64,000 nt of DNA from Liolophura sinensis (Eukaryota; Mollusca; Polyplacophora; Chitonida; Chitonidae): NCBI RefSeq assembly GCF_032854445.1, contig NC_088302.1:15931338-15995337 (forward strand), read 5' to 3'. Below, piece after piece: positions 36,027 to 47,819 of the stretch; position 1 is the first letter of the stretch, and the number at the start of each line of letters is the position of its first letter. The position numbers and the translations under genes are program-made. The notes beneath the pieces are model-generated. The model made no database searches. It saw nothing but the letters and a program-made list of their open reading frames with translations, and had not been told where the DNA came from.

Positions 36027-36223
36027 ATGAATGAATGAATGATTATGGCTTAGCGCCACATCAGCAATATTTCAGCCATATTGTGGGGAGAACAGGGTGA
36101 AAACATGAGGTGGTTAAGGTTTTTGATATGACAGTAAGAACATTAAAAATGAAACAAAAATGTTTGAACATGTTTAAAATAAGATAAGAAAACACCAAAA
36201 CAGTTAAATCTCGAAAACCAAGG
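36027..36223 (-). mobile_element. SINE-like element with (TCAT)n tail and 10-bp TSD
   Basis: Read on the minus strand, it ends in GGCGCTAAGCCATAATCATT then CATTCATTCA. The phrase CAGCAATATTTCAGCCATAT resembles a repeat I associate with gastropods. Flanked by ACCACATTGA at 36017-36026 and 36224-36233, a perfect target-site duplication. Unrelated to the AATA-tail family. Confidence 0.75.
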
Positions 36224-36233
36224 ACCACATTGA

Positions 36234-38880
36234 GGAATACTTTGCATGCTAGTAATTTGATTTTAATGAGGTTTTGTAGGTGTTCTGTATCTTTATCTAT
36301 TTTTTTTTTTAAACTTCATTCATTTTATTTTAAACTTCATTTCAATCATTCAGACCTTAAACTGAAATCAGATACTTGCACAACAGCTTTCAAGCAAAGC
36401 AAAAAAAAAAAAAAAAAATTTTAAAAATGGATAGTTGCACTGCCCATGTATTGCAGACACTGTCAGTAATTAGCACTAATTCTTGTACTCAAAGAACATG
36501 CATGTATTTAAACATGTTAAGTATAGAATGTAAGGCTGTTCAGGTTGATAAACAAAAGAGAAGCTTCAGCTGTCATTGAGTGCATTGTGAATGATCTCCC
36601 AGGATATCTGAGATGATCAAAAAAGTGTTTTGAGAGAAATATCAATCTTGGTAGTGTAGACAGGATGCAGTGTTCTCAAAATGTCTCAACATGCAGAGAA
36701 GGGCTACATATGGGGAGAGGTTGAGAAATTAGTCCATAGATATATGATATGTTGTTAGATCTCATGGCTAAGAGGCTGTTTTATTCATAATAGATGATCT
36801 TAGGCTGCCTGCTGGTCTCTATGGCCTTCTACCCTGGCCTATCAGTAAGATAAGCCTGGCCTTCCACAGGTGGGAGTTTGGGTTTATTCCTTCGCCTACA
36901 GGCTGCACATACAGTATTATTTCTTCTTCTTTTAAAGAGGAGCTGGGTTCAGGCAAATCTTGAGTGAAGTGAAACATTGACGCCTTCAGTGGTTTGTTGT
37001 TCGTGTTGCCTTGGCATTGGGTACACCCATTCAGACTTTCCTCAGCCAGATGGATTTGAAGAGGTGTTGTGGAACTCTGTGGAGAACGGTCTCAAATGTG
37101 ATGTTTCCTTCTCAGTAGTTGCCACCCATTTATCTAATACCTTGCAGACTGAGCCTCACTTGGATACACTTTACATATATCCCCATTAAATTTAAAAAAA
37201 ATAAATAAAAAAATAAATCACCAAACATTGGCTACAAAAATTCAGCACAGATCAATGTATTTTTTTGCAGGTTTCTTACACTGTTGAAATGCAGATTGCA
37301 CATTGCCTTGTTTAACATTGTACCAGTTGATCCTGAGTGTGCATTACCTACCTGTCTCTCATATTTCCTTTTAATACCTGTGTTCTTTTTGTACTGAAAG
37401 TCAGCAATACTTTTCACGACAAGTCTGGCATAGTGTTTACAGATTAGGACAATGTCAAGACCACATCAGTATGTTCTTCTAATGCTAAAGTTAATCATTT
37501 TAATCATACAGATGTGTTCACATTCACTTGTAAATTTCTTTTTACCCTCACGTTCATCTCACAATGCATTGTGTTATAATGATTTAAACGATGTAGGAAA
37601 TCTGTGAAAGATTGCAGCAGATGTTTTCGCTAACATATTTTATGATAATATAGTAAATCTGTAAAAGAATGCAACAGATCTTTTTGCTAACACACACAAA
37701 AAATAAATCGAAATGACACAGATCTCAACACAGTTTTTAAACATTGGAATGAATAGTGTGATGTATTACATGTATGTTTATCTCAATATTGTATGATAAT
37801 ATCTTTATTTATTGAAGGTAACTGAGTCAGTTTGCAATGAAACTGTCCTCCCCAAATTGACCTAAAATTTTGCCCATGACACAGTTGCTCGTTTCCCCCG
37901 TTTCTGAGAATTCTGGTTATTTTAGAAAGGTGTTTGGGGTTTTATACGAATGGCAGCTTATCCTGCTGGGAACGTATAAGTTTCAACACCAAAACCAATA
38001 TTTGGTCACATTTATTTTTCCTTAAATAAGCACATTTTGAGGTGAAATTTAGGTGATTTTAATATTGTATATAGGAAACATATATTTTTTGTGTCATATC
38101 AATCAAATATACAACAAATATAACTCAACACTAACCAACAGGTGAAACAGAGTGGTGGTAGAGGGCCTTCATCTGTGGGGAAGGCAGACAGTTGTATATA
38201 ACATGAAGAGTGGGAGAGATAGAACATGTCTTGTGGATATTGGTTTATGAATGAACTTCCTGGTTCCTTGTCAGTGGTTTCATGTTACTTTATTTTCCAA
38301 GGCTCAGGTGTTTTGGCTTGGATGGCAATGTCTACCTTGAACTATTGATACTTTTAGGATTAGGATAACTGGTGTTTTATCAGAAAATTTGCCCAATCAG
38401 AACAATTGCTCTATGTGTTATTGTGTGTTACTGTGTTGGGTGGCTCATTGTCAGGGAATAGATCAATTAAGCCACCTGGTGCAAACTTAGTGGGGGAATT
38501 TCATCGATCAAACCTGGATTAATAATACAGGTAACTGTACTATATATTCCCACTTTCTTCATCTGTGTTTTAAAATTGATTTATTTGTTTGATTTATTTT
38601 TTTTTTTGGTATGATTTTCTTGATTGTTATTTAGGGCCATACTGGAGAATTTTTCACTTGAACGCTGTTGGTCAGTGTTTTTGGATAAACCACTAACCTT
38701 TGGCAAGTTACTGACAAACTTTTCCTCACAAAGATGTACAAATATACATGCACTCAGTATTGGTATAGGACAAAACAAGTAGTGCTCAAGGAACCATAGT
38801 CTTCACAATTGGCTGCATACATGATGTATGTTGAGTGTCATCAAATGCTTGTCACCTAGGTTTCTAAAGCAATGGAAGTG
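36234..38880. other. No gene seen; A/T runs and a weak ~58-bp duplication
   Basis: A 17-base A-run lies at about 36402-36418. AAATCTGTGAAAGATTGCAG (37598) and AAATCTGTAAAAGAATGCAA (37655) start a diverged pair of ~57-bp units. Confidence 0.5.
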
Positions 38881-38889
38881 GGGGAATTT

Positions 38890-38985
38890 ACAAATTCTGT
38901 GTCAAAGCTTAGGTTTGAACCCTCACCTTTTATGTCTGAAAGTTATTGAGAAGCAAACACTGTAGCCACTCCCCTACTAAACTAG
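38890..38985 (-). mobile_element. Degenerate tRNA-like SINE head
   Basis: On the minus strand, GGGTTCAAACCTAAGC gives a perfect B-box core, about 50 bases after GGGAGTGGCTACAGTG, an A-box-like stretch. The acceptor stem is not closed, so a working tRNA gene is unlikely. Confidence 0.45.
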
Positions 38986-38989
38986 TAAA

Positions 38990-39280
38990 ATATATACAGG
39001 TAAAATATACATCTGTCCGTGTAAAATCCTTTTTATGTGTAAAGATTTCCAGAATGATACCATATAACTGAAATAGACTTCCTCTTTGAAGAGATCATTT
39101 ATATATTCTACAAATTTTGCATTGTTTCCTATTTGTGCTTTCTGATTATTTTTCTGCCCTCCCCCCACCTCAGAGAATCAAATTAAGACCCTACACTGTA
39201 TACATGTACATGTAATTGTTAGATATAGAAAACAAGGTGTGTGAGACGGGTTCTAATCAAACCTGGATGAATAGTTACCA
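38990..39280. other. No gene seen
   Basis: AT-rich unique DNA. Confidence 0.4.
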
Positions 39281-39289
39281 GTTTATATG

Positions 39290-39715
39290 CATGCTGGAAA
39301 TTGCCGTGTGACTTGCTGGCAGCCCAATAATGATCAGACTAATTATTGATAGCAGCTCCAAAGACATATCGTCCAGTTGCCTGACAGGGAGTGTCCTGTG
39401 GAGAAACGGTTGAACTTTTCCTGTTCTCATGCTTCTGGAGAGACGTGTGTCTGTAATTCACACCGTTGTCTAATTTCCGCCGGTACTTGAGCCGTCATTG
39501 AACTCCAGCACTTCTTATCGCCTCTGTAAATAGCTTGAGGACCCACTGGTCAGAGGCCTTGTCATCCCTGGTCAAACGGTCACTGAGCTCTGGAGCGCTG
39601 ATATGACCAGACGTCAGCCCGTGGTATGGCTGGAACCTAAGGCCATCATTAACAAGATGTCGTTTGGGAGAAACCTCAGTGACACTCCTGAAAGGGTCAC
39701 TACCCTAAAGTTTTT
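39290..39715. other. Unique, CpG-containing, relatively GC-rich segment
   Basis: Repeat-free in this window, with higher G+C and several CpGs (TTTCCGCCGGTACTTGAGCC, CTTATCGCCTCTGTAAATAG). A frame from ATG 39603 reads MTRRQPVVWLEPKAIINKMS, but no donor follows it. Could be a conserved regulatory element or an unrecognised exon. Confidence 0.3.
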
Positions 39716-39719
39716 TTTA

Positions 39720-41050
39720 ACAGGCTACAGATGCGAATTTCGGTCTTTTTTTTTGGTCATATTTTCTTCAGAATACATGTTTTCCATCAGCCAGAATAAT
39801 TTTAAAAATAATCTCTACCTCCCTGTGCTGTTTTTTTTCTGGTATTTTTCGGCTAACCTCATCAAAATTTGTTTTTGCTCATCCATGTTGTGTTAGAAAT
39901 GGGTGTCTCATCAGTATGGACTTTTAACACAACGTGGACTCGTACAGTACCACCCCATAATACACACTAAACAATATAAATACTACATGTAATTCTTTCT
40001 AGTTTCTATTATTATTCCTTGAGTGAGAGCTAAGTTTTGGAAAGCTGGCTTGTGCATTACCTTTTCTTTAAAAATTTATTTTCATGTCAATTTATAATAG
40101 TCTCTGATGGTCTAGGGGTTGGGAATGAATATGTTTCAAAATTGCGTCATTCTTGTAATATAGGAATCAGGAATATACATGTATATATGATCTCTGTTGG
40201 AAACTAGTAAAACAGAGAGGGTGACTGGTTGCAGACAATCAAGTACTGTGCGTGTATATACATTTCAGTTTCTCCCCATTTTCTCAATAATACAGGTGGT
40301 GTAGAATTACATGTATCCAGTCATTCTGCCCATTGATTCTTTGTGCTCGAAAGCTTTAAAATTTGATGAACGATATTGATAAATAATATAAATTAAGTGT
40401 ATGTATGAAAATCTGAGGTCCATTATTTGAATGACACGATATTTTATTTTATTTCGATTGAAATGAGATAATAGTGACAACACTTGAAGTGTGGAGAGAG
40501 ATATGAGAGCATCGTACATTTGAAGCTCTATAAATGCCTAGGGATAATCAAATTGTTTAGGCCCCTAGCTACTTGTACCATATATACAATGATAGGTGAT
40601 ACAATGATAGGCCAAAATTGAAAATTGGTGAAATATGATTGGCCAAAGAGCCATCATCAGATGTGACATAATCATCAGCCTTGAGGTCTTGTGTTATCGC
40701 TATTGCTGTTGCTGAAAACATTAAGTTTGTTCTCCACAGCTCTTTCACATGTATACACTGCATATAGAAACGACCAACATGTACAGATGTTGAATTTCAC
40801 ACAAATGATTGTGTTAAATTGTCTTTTAACTTTTAGCACGTGCAGTAAAAACGCTGTTGAAGGGCACATGTACATTGTGAGTGTTAAGTCCAACTGGTCA
40901 TGTATGGCAAATTTACGAAAGAATTTCAAGGGTCAAAATATAATGTGAAACAGCCTTCCTATAAAATACATTTAAAAACATATAAAATGTGAAAAAAATA
41001 TGAATATTTCCATGATGAGTTATTCTTTGTGACGACCATTTAAACATGGG
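39720..41050. other. No gene seen
   Basis: AT-rich unique DNA; overlapping short frames on both strands near 40690-40950 have no recognised domain. Confidence 0.4.
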
Positions 41051-41064
41051 CTCAGTGTGAGGTC

Positions 41065-41240
41065 GGGGCGGCTTACTTGTCTTCGGTAAGGTGTCTCCGT
41101 GAAGCAGCTCTAAATAAAAGAGCGGTGGAAATCCATCAACAAGGAGACACATTACATGCACTCTAACGATTCTCTCATCCTCATATGACTGAAAAATTGT
41201 TAAGTATGACGTTAAACCCCAAGTACTCACTCACTCACTC
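41065..41240 (+). mobile_element. SINE, CACT-tail family, with TSD
   Basis: GCGGCTTACTTGTCTTCGGT through GAAGCAGCTCTAAATAAAAG to GACGTTAAACCCCAAGTACT and (CACT)n. Flanks CTCAGTGTGAGGTC (41051-41064) and CTCAATGTGAGGTC (41238-41251) agree at 13 of 14, a target-site duplication. Same family as 62890 and 63223. Confidence 0.88.
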
Positions 41241-41251
41241 AATGTGAGGTC

Positions 41252-42040
41252 TTTCTTTTGAACCAAACATTTTGACCACTGAATAAATATTTCTACATGT
41301 ACATGTGGCACTCTCTCTTCGGCAGTCAGATGATCAGCATATTCATGAGGAGAACTTAATTTCTTGAGCAATTTCCGTTTGCAAGATTCAACCAGGAATT
41401 GAGAGTATCGTGAAGGGAATATACTGAATGGCTAACAAAACGAATAACATCACTGTCTACCATCTGTCTTCAGGACTGTTGAGTTTATGCTTGTACGTTG
41501 ATATGCGATCGATTCCGTCCACAAGATCTAGATGCCGACATGATTGCTACATCAGCGAGTTGTCGGGAAAAATTCAGTGAAACGTAACCAATAAGTACTG
41601 GTTTCCTGTTGTGTGGGTAGAAGCCTTCAACTCGTGAAGTGAGGCATCCTTGTCTATTGTCTGAGCAACCCTTCTCCACTTCATCACCGTTCTGTTTGTC
41701 TTTAACCAGACTGTTCTAGAAAATCTAATTTCATTCTACCCCCACTCTTGGCCCACAACCGTTTCTCATGTTTGTTTTGGAGATCTGTTCCACTGGTAAT
41801 CTAGTAGCCCTTCAAGGTCTCATATAAAGCTACATGTAAAGGAATTACCTCTGGTCAAGATGTACATGTGTGACAGGTCTCTAGCCTAATGTTCTTCTGT
41901 CAGAGCATCGTTTCTTATATGGTTTTTTTTTGGTTTTAACTTCTATGGATGTCTTGAGTACATTCATCAGTATATACATGTAATGGGTTTTATTCAGTTA
42001 ATTTCTCTGTTTCTAATGCAAACCTTCTGGAGAGAGAGAG
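41252..42040. other. No gene seen
   Basis: A CpG-bearing segment at 41490-41580 (ATATGCGATCGATTCCGTCC) is unique in the window; no exon could be supported. Confidence 0.35.
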
Positions 42041-42044
42041 AGGC

Positions 42045-42115
42045 TTCGCTGGCTCTGATGGTTAGAACCCTTGACTATTGAAGTTGCATATTCAAATCAA
42101 GTCATGGCAAGTTTA
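42045..42115 (+). mobile_element. tRNA-like SINE head
   Basis: A-box-like TGGCTCTGATGGTTAGAAC and B-box-like ATTCAAATCAAG are correctly spaced (about 40 bases apart), after GCTTCGC. Not a functional tRNA by stem pairing. Confidence 0.5.
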
Positions 42116-42324
42116 TATAACCTTGTAGTCTGATGCTGGGGGAACATGTGGCAAGGTTCACAGTTAGTGAGTTGACTTAAAAGCACACTGCTGTCTTTAA
42201 TGAGTCCTGAAAGTTGTACTTTTCTGTAGGTAATTTCTGCAGTACCATAACTATTGCAAGTCATGTGGGTGCCTTTCTTTTTCCATTTGGGTTTATGTAT
42301 GTGTTTATGATTTGTGTTCTATGT

Positions 42325-42505
42325 TGGACTCAAGAATATTTCCCTTATATCAAGGCAGCCAGCATTATGGTGGGAGGAATCCGGCGAAGCCCTGGGGAAA
42401 CCCACGACCATCAGCAGGTTGCCGCCAGACCTTACCATGTAGGGCCGGAGAGGAAGCCAGCATGAGTTCATCTTGAACTCACTGTGATCGCATTGGTGAA
42501 GGGCT
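42325..42505 (-). mobile_element. SINE, AATA-tail family, copy lacking its A/T tail
   Basis: GGACTCAAGAATATTTCCCT, GCCAGCATTATGGTGGGAGG and AGGAAGCCAGCATGAGTTCA follow the family consensus in reverse. The (TTTA)n tail and the very start of the head are eroded. Confidence 0.85.
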
Positions 42506-42509
42506 AAAA

Positions 42510-43900
42510 CCATGTATAACCATGTGGTTTCTTGCAAATGATATTATAAAAGCCTAATGAAAGATCAAAGCATAGATCATAAATGCATGTAATTTAAGAT
42601 GGAAGTTTGAAAAACTGTCTCTCTGGTATAGATTTGTATCAACGTTGGCTTTTTTTTTAGGCTGTGATGTGAATTTTTTTTCTTAAATATTGTATGTGTT
42701 GTAGATATTTTTAATGGCCAAAAGATGAAAACAGTCTTCAGTTTAAAAGTTTTTGCCAGATTCTCACTCCATACTGATTTACAAATTGTACATGTACCTT
42801 GTCACTCTGGCAGACGCTATACGGCTTTTTTTCTGGTTCTCTCTGATCTTTGATTGGCTTCTCCACTATATAGACATTCACTATGAGTAAAAAAAAAACT
42901 GTATTGAAACTTTTTTTCAATTACATGTACAGTTATTGTCTGATTGACAGAGCAAGTCATGCACTGTACGTGTGTGATGAATGTTCTGGGCCGACGAACG
43001 TTGTCGTGTTTTAATAACATCTGTCTAAGTCCAGGTGGTCAAATTTCTGCAGAACGTAACACTGCTACAAGCAGTTCTAACTCTCTAAATGATTTATCAT
43101 TCGGTTTCTGCATTAATATTTCAGAAAAGCCCTGTTAGATAATTGGTATATGACAAACATGAATATGGTAGTGGCCACATGTAGGTAATGGGGTGAAATA
43201 AATTTAAAAACTGGGGATCTCCCATTGATTCGATCTAAGCCTTGGCTAACTCATAAGCCAGGATTGGATTTTATTGCATATTGAGGAGACATTTCTATTC
43301 AACTCTTTAAGAAACTACAGCGCTGTATTTTTGTGCTGTTGATGTGTAAGAATGGCATGTGCCTAATGCATATTTGATGTAGTGTTAGGTAGCTCATCCA
43401 TAAACATGATAAGGCAAATTATAGGCTCATGAAGCAAGAAAGCACAAACGAGCCAGGCATGCACGCCACTTCTGTTGAAAGTATTTTTTATTATTCCAAT
43501 GTCTAGAGAGGTATTATATACAGGTTACTTTGATTAGAGCTTGTGTTACTTGTGTTGGTTACATTGATCATACTTTTCCCCCTGAAGTGCACTCGATCCT
43601 GAATAAACATCCCAATAAAACTCTGTCAGGTGATTCTGCAAATCCATCCACCATTACTTTTCAAAGCCTTTGAACCATGTGAAACTGTTTTCCCAGCCTC
43701 AGTACATGTACATAGCCCGGATGTTTACTTGGAAAATCTTTAAAGCTTGTTATATAAGCATTCATCACTCTAGTGGTTAATGGTTCAGAGAGCTGATTTT
43801 CACGGTAGTTTAGTTGTAAAGAGTTTCAGGGTATCCTGTTTTACTGAATTTATAAAATTCTACTTGCATGTGTAAGCATTGATATAACTAGTGGCCTGAC
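42510..43900. other. No gene seen
   Basis: AT-rich unique DNA with T-runs at 42650 and 42906. Confidence 0.4.
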
Positions 43901-43912
43901 AGTGCCTGAGTA

Positions 43913-44995
43913 TGTTGTGTGGGGAGACTGAGTACATTAGGAATATGTGGAGGATTGAGGCAAAAAGTACAGTATATGGAAGGCCAGAGGATTATGTGGA
44001 AGGTTAGCGTACAGTGTGTGGTGGGCCAGGGTACATTGTGTGGTGGGCCAGGGTACATTGTGTGATAGGTCAGGGTACATTGTGTGGAGGGCCCATCACA
44101 CAACATTGTGTGGTGGGCCAGGGTACATTGTGTGGTGGGCCAGGGTACATTGTGTGGTGGGCCAGGGTACAGTGTGTGGTGGGACAGGGTACATTGTGTG
44201 GTGGGCCAGGGTACATTGTGTGGAGGGCCAGGGTACATTGTGTGTTGGGCCAGGGTACATTGTGTGATGGGCCAGGGTACATTATGTGGAGGGCCAGGGT
44301 ACATTGTGTGATGGGCCAGGGTACATTATGTGGAGGGCCAGGGTACATTATGTGGAGGGCCAGGGTACATTATGTGGAGGGGCAAGGTACATTGTGTGAT
44401 GGGCCAGGGCACATTGTGTGTTGGGCCAGGGTACATTATATGGAGGGCCAGGGTACATTATGTGGAGGGCCAGGGCACATTGTGTGTTGGGCCAGGGAAC
44501 ATTATGTGGTGGGCCAGGGTACAGTGTGTGGTGGACCACAGTGTATTATGTGGAGGGCCAGGGAACATTGTGTGGTGGGCCAGGGTACATTGTGTGGTGG
44601 GCAAGGGTACATTGTGTGATGGGCCAGGGTACATTATGTGGAGGGCCAGGGTACATTATGTGGAGGGCCAGGGTACGTTGCGTGATGGGCCAGGGTACAT
44701 TGTGTGGTGGGCCAGGGTTCATGATATGGAGGGCCAGGGAACATTACGTGGAGGGCCAGGGTACATTGTGTGGAGGGCCAGGGAACATTGTTTGAAGTGG
44801 CCAGGGGACATGCACATCATGTAGAGGACTACAGTACAGTACATGTGTGGAAGGTCATTGTACATTATATGGAGAGCCAGAATACATTATGTGGAAGGTC
44901 ATATTACATTATTTGGAATGCTGCGTACATCATGTGCGATCATGGCCATAGTACATTATTCTTGACTGTGGAGGGTCTGGTTACATTATTTACAC
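43913..44995 (+). repeat. 22-bp G-rich minisatellite, ~36 core units plus eroded flanks
   Basis: Core 44012-44806: unit GGGCCAGGGTACATTGTGTG followed by GT, GA or TT. Units outside the core (43913-44011 and 44807-44995) are increasingly diverged. Because the unit lacks stops and 22 is not a multiple of three, long frames arise in several registers on both strands, reading as 22-residue repeats; they are not protein genes. Confidence 0.97.
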
Positions 44996-44999
44996 GTAC

Positions 45000-46360
45000 C
45001 TTGATAATATGTTTATGAACATGATAACTATGTTCTGAAATGTCAAATTATGATAATTAATGTTGGAGTGTCAGTGCTGCGTTGTTGCTTTTAGCATCAC
45101 TTGTATCTTAATATCAGATGAGTGAAACTCAATATATACATGTAAATACAAAAAGGTTGTCACCTATGGGCTATAAAGGATTTAACATTTCAACTCGCAA
45201 TTATAACAGTCCTCCCTTTCTTCACTCGAGTATTCCTATTACCTTTTTTAAGTGGAGAATATTTCATATTTTTGTTGGGTCGAACTAACTTCCGGAGAGC
45301 TAAAGTCACTGTGTACATTATGGAAGCTGGTCCCAGGTGTTGCCAGGGTGATAAGAGCAACCATGCTTGTTAACTGTCTTGATTGTCTATAGCTGGTTTA
45401 ACAGCCGTCACTTGGAGAACTGCACATAGCGCCTTATCCTCAGATACAGAGGAAATTCATGGGGGTGGGCGATGTTCATATTTCATCAGTTAATGATTCT
45501 GATGACAGACATAAAGATAATATACAGCTTTTAGGCCATACAAGCTCCCGGTGGTTTGTCTGTATAAAACAATTTACACACGCACATGTACAGTATGTGT
45601 TTTATGCCCCTTACTGTTAATGGGTTAAAGCTTGTGGAACTTTTTTGCATCTTTTAGTGGAATACATGGTTAATTTACCTTTGGTCCATTAGTTCTGTTG
45701 TTACGTGTATAATGCAGGGTAAACAACCTAAACATAGAACACAACACGAACATAAATATCATTGTCATCACATGACTACCTGTATGTTTCTTTCCAAGAA
45801 GTACAATTTATTTCTGTGTAGGGTAGGGGGAAATTAGCATTGTTTTTATGCTCTCTGGTGTGGTTCAGATGATAGATAACATCCACCAGTGTGGTTGCCA
45901 TTGTGTGCATCCACCAGTGTGGTTGGCATCACTGTAAACAAGTTTCTCAGTAGATTACCAAAGGTCAGTGGTTTATGCTGGGCATTCCGCGTTCCTCAAC
46001 TCTTAAAACGGACAGTCATCGATCAATCAAAAATACATGTACATGTGTGTACATAAATAATAAAAAGATACATTGAGATGTTGGGTCAATCACAGCCTCA
46101 GGCACAGGACTTTTAATAAATTCTTTTATCTACCATTGTTACATGTAGCTTGTCCCAAACAGTACTAAGCACCATACTACAAATGTAAGGGGCCATTATG
46201 GTGGTCTCACGCGAACATCAGACTCAACTGCGCTCATTCCATCCACCAGTATGGCAGATACATTGAAATTAATCTGTATGGTAAGCCACTCAGCTCTGGA
46301 CCAACACAATTTTAGTTTTTATAGCTTGTTTGAATGCATTGCTTGCTATCTTCAGAGCAG
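45000..46360. other. No gene seen
   Basis: Unique DNA. A short duplication of ATCCACCAGTGTGGTTG occurs at about 45880 and 45909, with a partial third copy at about 46239. Confidence 0.45.
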
Positions 46361-46372
46361 TTTCAAATCTGG

Positions 46373-46523
46373 AGGGTATTGCTTGAGTGGCCTAATGGTT
46401 AGGGCGTCTGCCTTGAAGTTGGTGCTCTGCTTACAGCTAGATCTCCGCCCATTACACAAGGTGTAGTCATATATAAATCCTTGAGTACAGCATTAAACCC
46501 TAATCAAATAAATCAATAAATAA
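46373..46523 (+). mobile_element. tRNA-derived SINE with a different head and AATA-like tail
   Basis: A-box-like GAGTGGCCTAATGGTTAGGG at 46384 and tail CCTTGAGTACAGCATTAAAC then CCTAATCAAATAAATCAATA. The tail parallels the main family (TTGAGTACGGCGTAAAACAC), but the head does not. The B box is poorly preserved. Confidence 0.75.
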
Positions 46524-46524
46524 T

Positions 46525-47450
46525 CACTGTCAAAAAATTTATGAAGACATGTTGTTTGAAGACTTTTTTGTATCGATCAGCATGGTTGTGTCACTGCGGG
46601 GTGAACTGTGTAGTTTATTATAAACTACAGTGTTTTTACAAAGCCATGCAGGTTTACACTGCTCTCCTGACTGCCACAGTTGGAATGTCCAGGAAGTTGA
46701 AGCATTTCTTAAGATGTCGGATGTCTATGTCTGGGTTGTCTGCAGTCACTCACCTTCTAAAAGCATGTACGGCTGCTATTTCCAACCAGGCTCGCAGAGG
46801 TGGGCGCCTTTTCATGTAGCCGATGTCAAAGATTGACTTGCACCATTAACATATTAAAACAAGAAGAGTGGTTTGTTTTCTTGGGTTAACTTAGAACCGA
46901 GCGCTCACTAAATATAAAGCTCCATATCCTGTCACGTCACTGGGTGGTGGGTAGTTGACATGTACATTGTAACATCAGCATCCAGTAGAGTGGAGCAGTG
47001 AACACATCTAAGGGTTAGTTCTTTGTTTGTAAACACTATTGATGTCTGTTGCTATAGGACCCTGTAATACCTGACTCCAGTGCAGTGCCTGACTGTACTC
47101 TCAGCATGCCATATTGCATGCTGTAACTTCTTTTGAGCCACCATGAGATTTCTGGCATTGCCGTGCTAAAGCTGGTTTGATTGGCTGTGAAGCCTTGAAC
47201 TTCATACGGAGAACACAGTTAGTGTTCGTGGAAGTGTTGTTGTCGGGCATGTCGTGTGCTTTGAAAGAATTGAAAAACAACATAAAATGAAGAAAACTGT
47301 AAATATTCATATAGCTTCAGTTACCCCCCCCCCCAATATCCCACGAAAAACCTCCTCTTAACAGAATTAAAGGCATTCAGATGTTTTCATTTTTTATGGT
47401 GAGCTTTGTGGACCATGTTTATTTCTGTATAGGGAGAATGGAGACCAGCA
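46525..47450. other. No gene seen
   Basis: Overlapping frames at 46541-46836 are short and lack domains. A C-run lies at 47325-47334. Confidence 0.4.
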
Positions 47451-47454
47451 AAAA

Positions 47455-47531
47455 GACAAAAGGCTCTAGTAAGATTTGAACTCACAACTTAGGGGTGTGG
47501 AGCCCTTCACTGAATATTAAAGGTATCCAAG
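47455..47531 (-). mobile_element. tRNA-like SINE head
   Basis: Minus strand: TTGTGAGTTCAAATCTTACT provides a B box after AGTGAAGGGCTCCACACCCC. It abuts the next SINE, which inserted immediately beside it. Confidence 0.5.
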
Positions 47532-47540
47532 CTACACATA

Positions 47541-47810
47541 GTTATTTATTTATTTATTTGATTGGTGTTTTACACTGTACTCAAGAATATTTCACTTATA
47601 CGAAGGCCGTCAGCAGTATGGTGGGTGGAAACCGGGCAGAGCCCGGTGGAAACCCACGACCATCTGCAGGTTGCTGACAGACCTCCCCACTTACGGCCGG
47701 AGAGGAAACCAGCATGAGCTGGACTTGAACTCACAGCGACCACATTGATGAGAGACTCCTGGGTCATTACGCTGCGCTAGCGCGCTAACCAACTGAGCCA
47801 CGGAGGCCCC
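47541..47810 (-). mobile_element. tRNA-derived SINE, AATA-tail family, full length, 9-bp TSD
   Basis: Minus strand from GGGGCCTCCGTGGCTCAGTT to ACACCAATCAAATAAATAAA. Both promoter boxes are intact (GTGGCTCAGTTGGTTAGC; GAGTTCAAGTCCAGC). Flanked by CTACACATA at 47532-47540 and 47810-47818 (the first C is shared with the element end). Confidence 0.95.
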
Positions 47811-47819
47811 TACACATAT

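Noticed and set aside
39603-39720. Possible exon starting MTRRQPVVWL
   Set aside because: The coding-like stretch runs into a T-run without a donor site and has no family match; kept only as a CpG-containing segment.
44014-44619. 201-codon open frame on the + strand (and long frames opposite)
   Set aside because: It lies wholly in the 22-bp minisatellite. The unit has no stop in several registers, so long frames appear on both strands; no start context, splice sites or non-repetitive coding.
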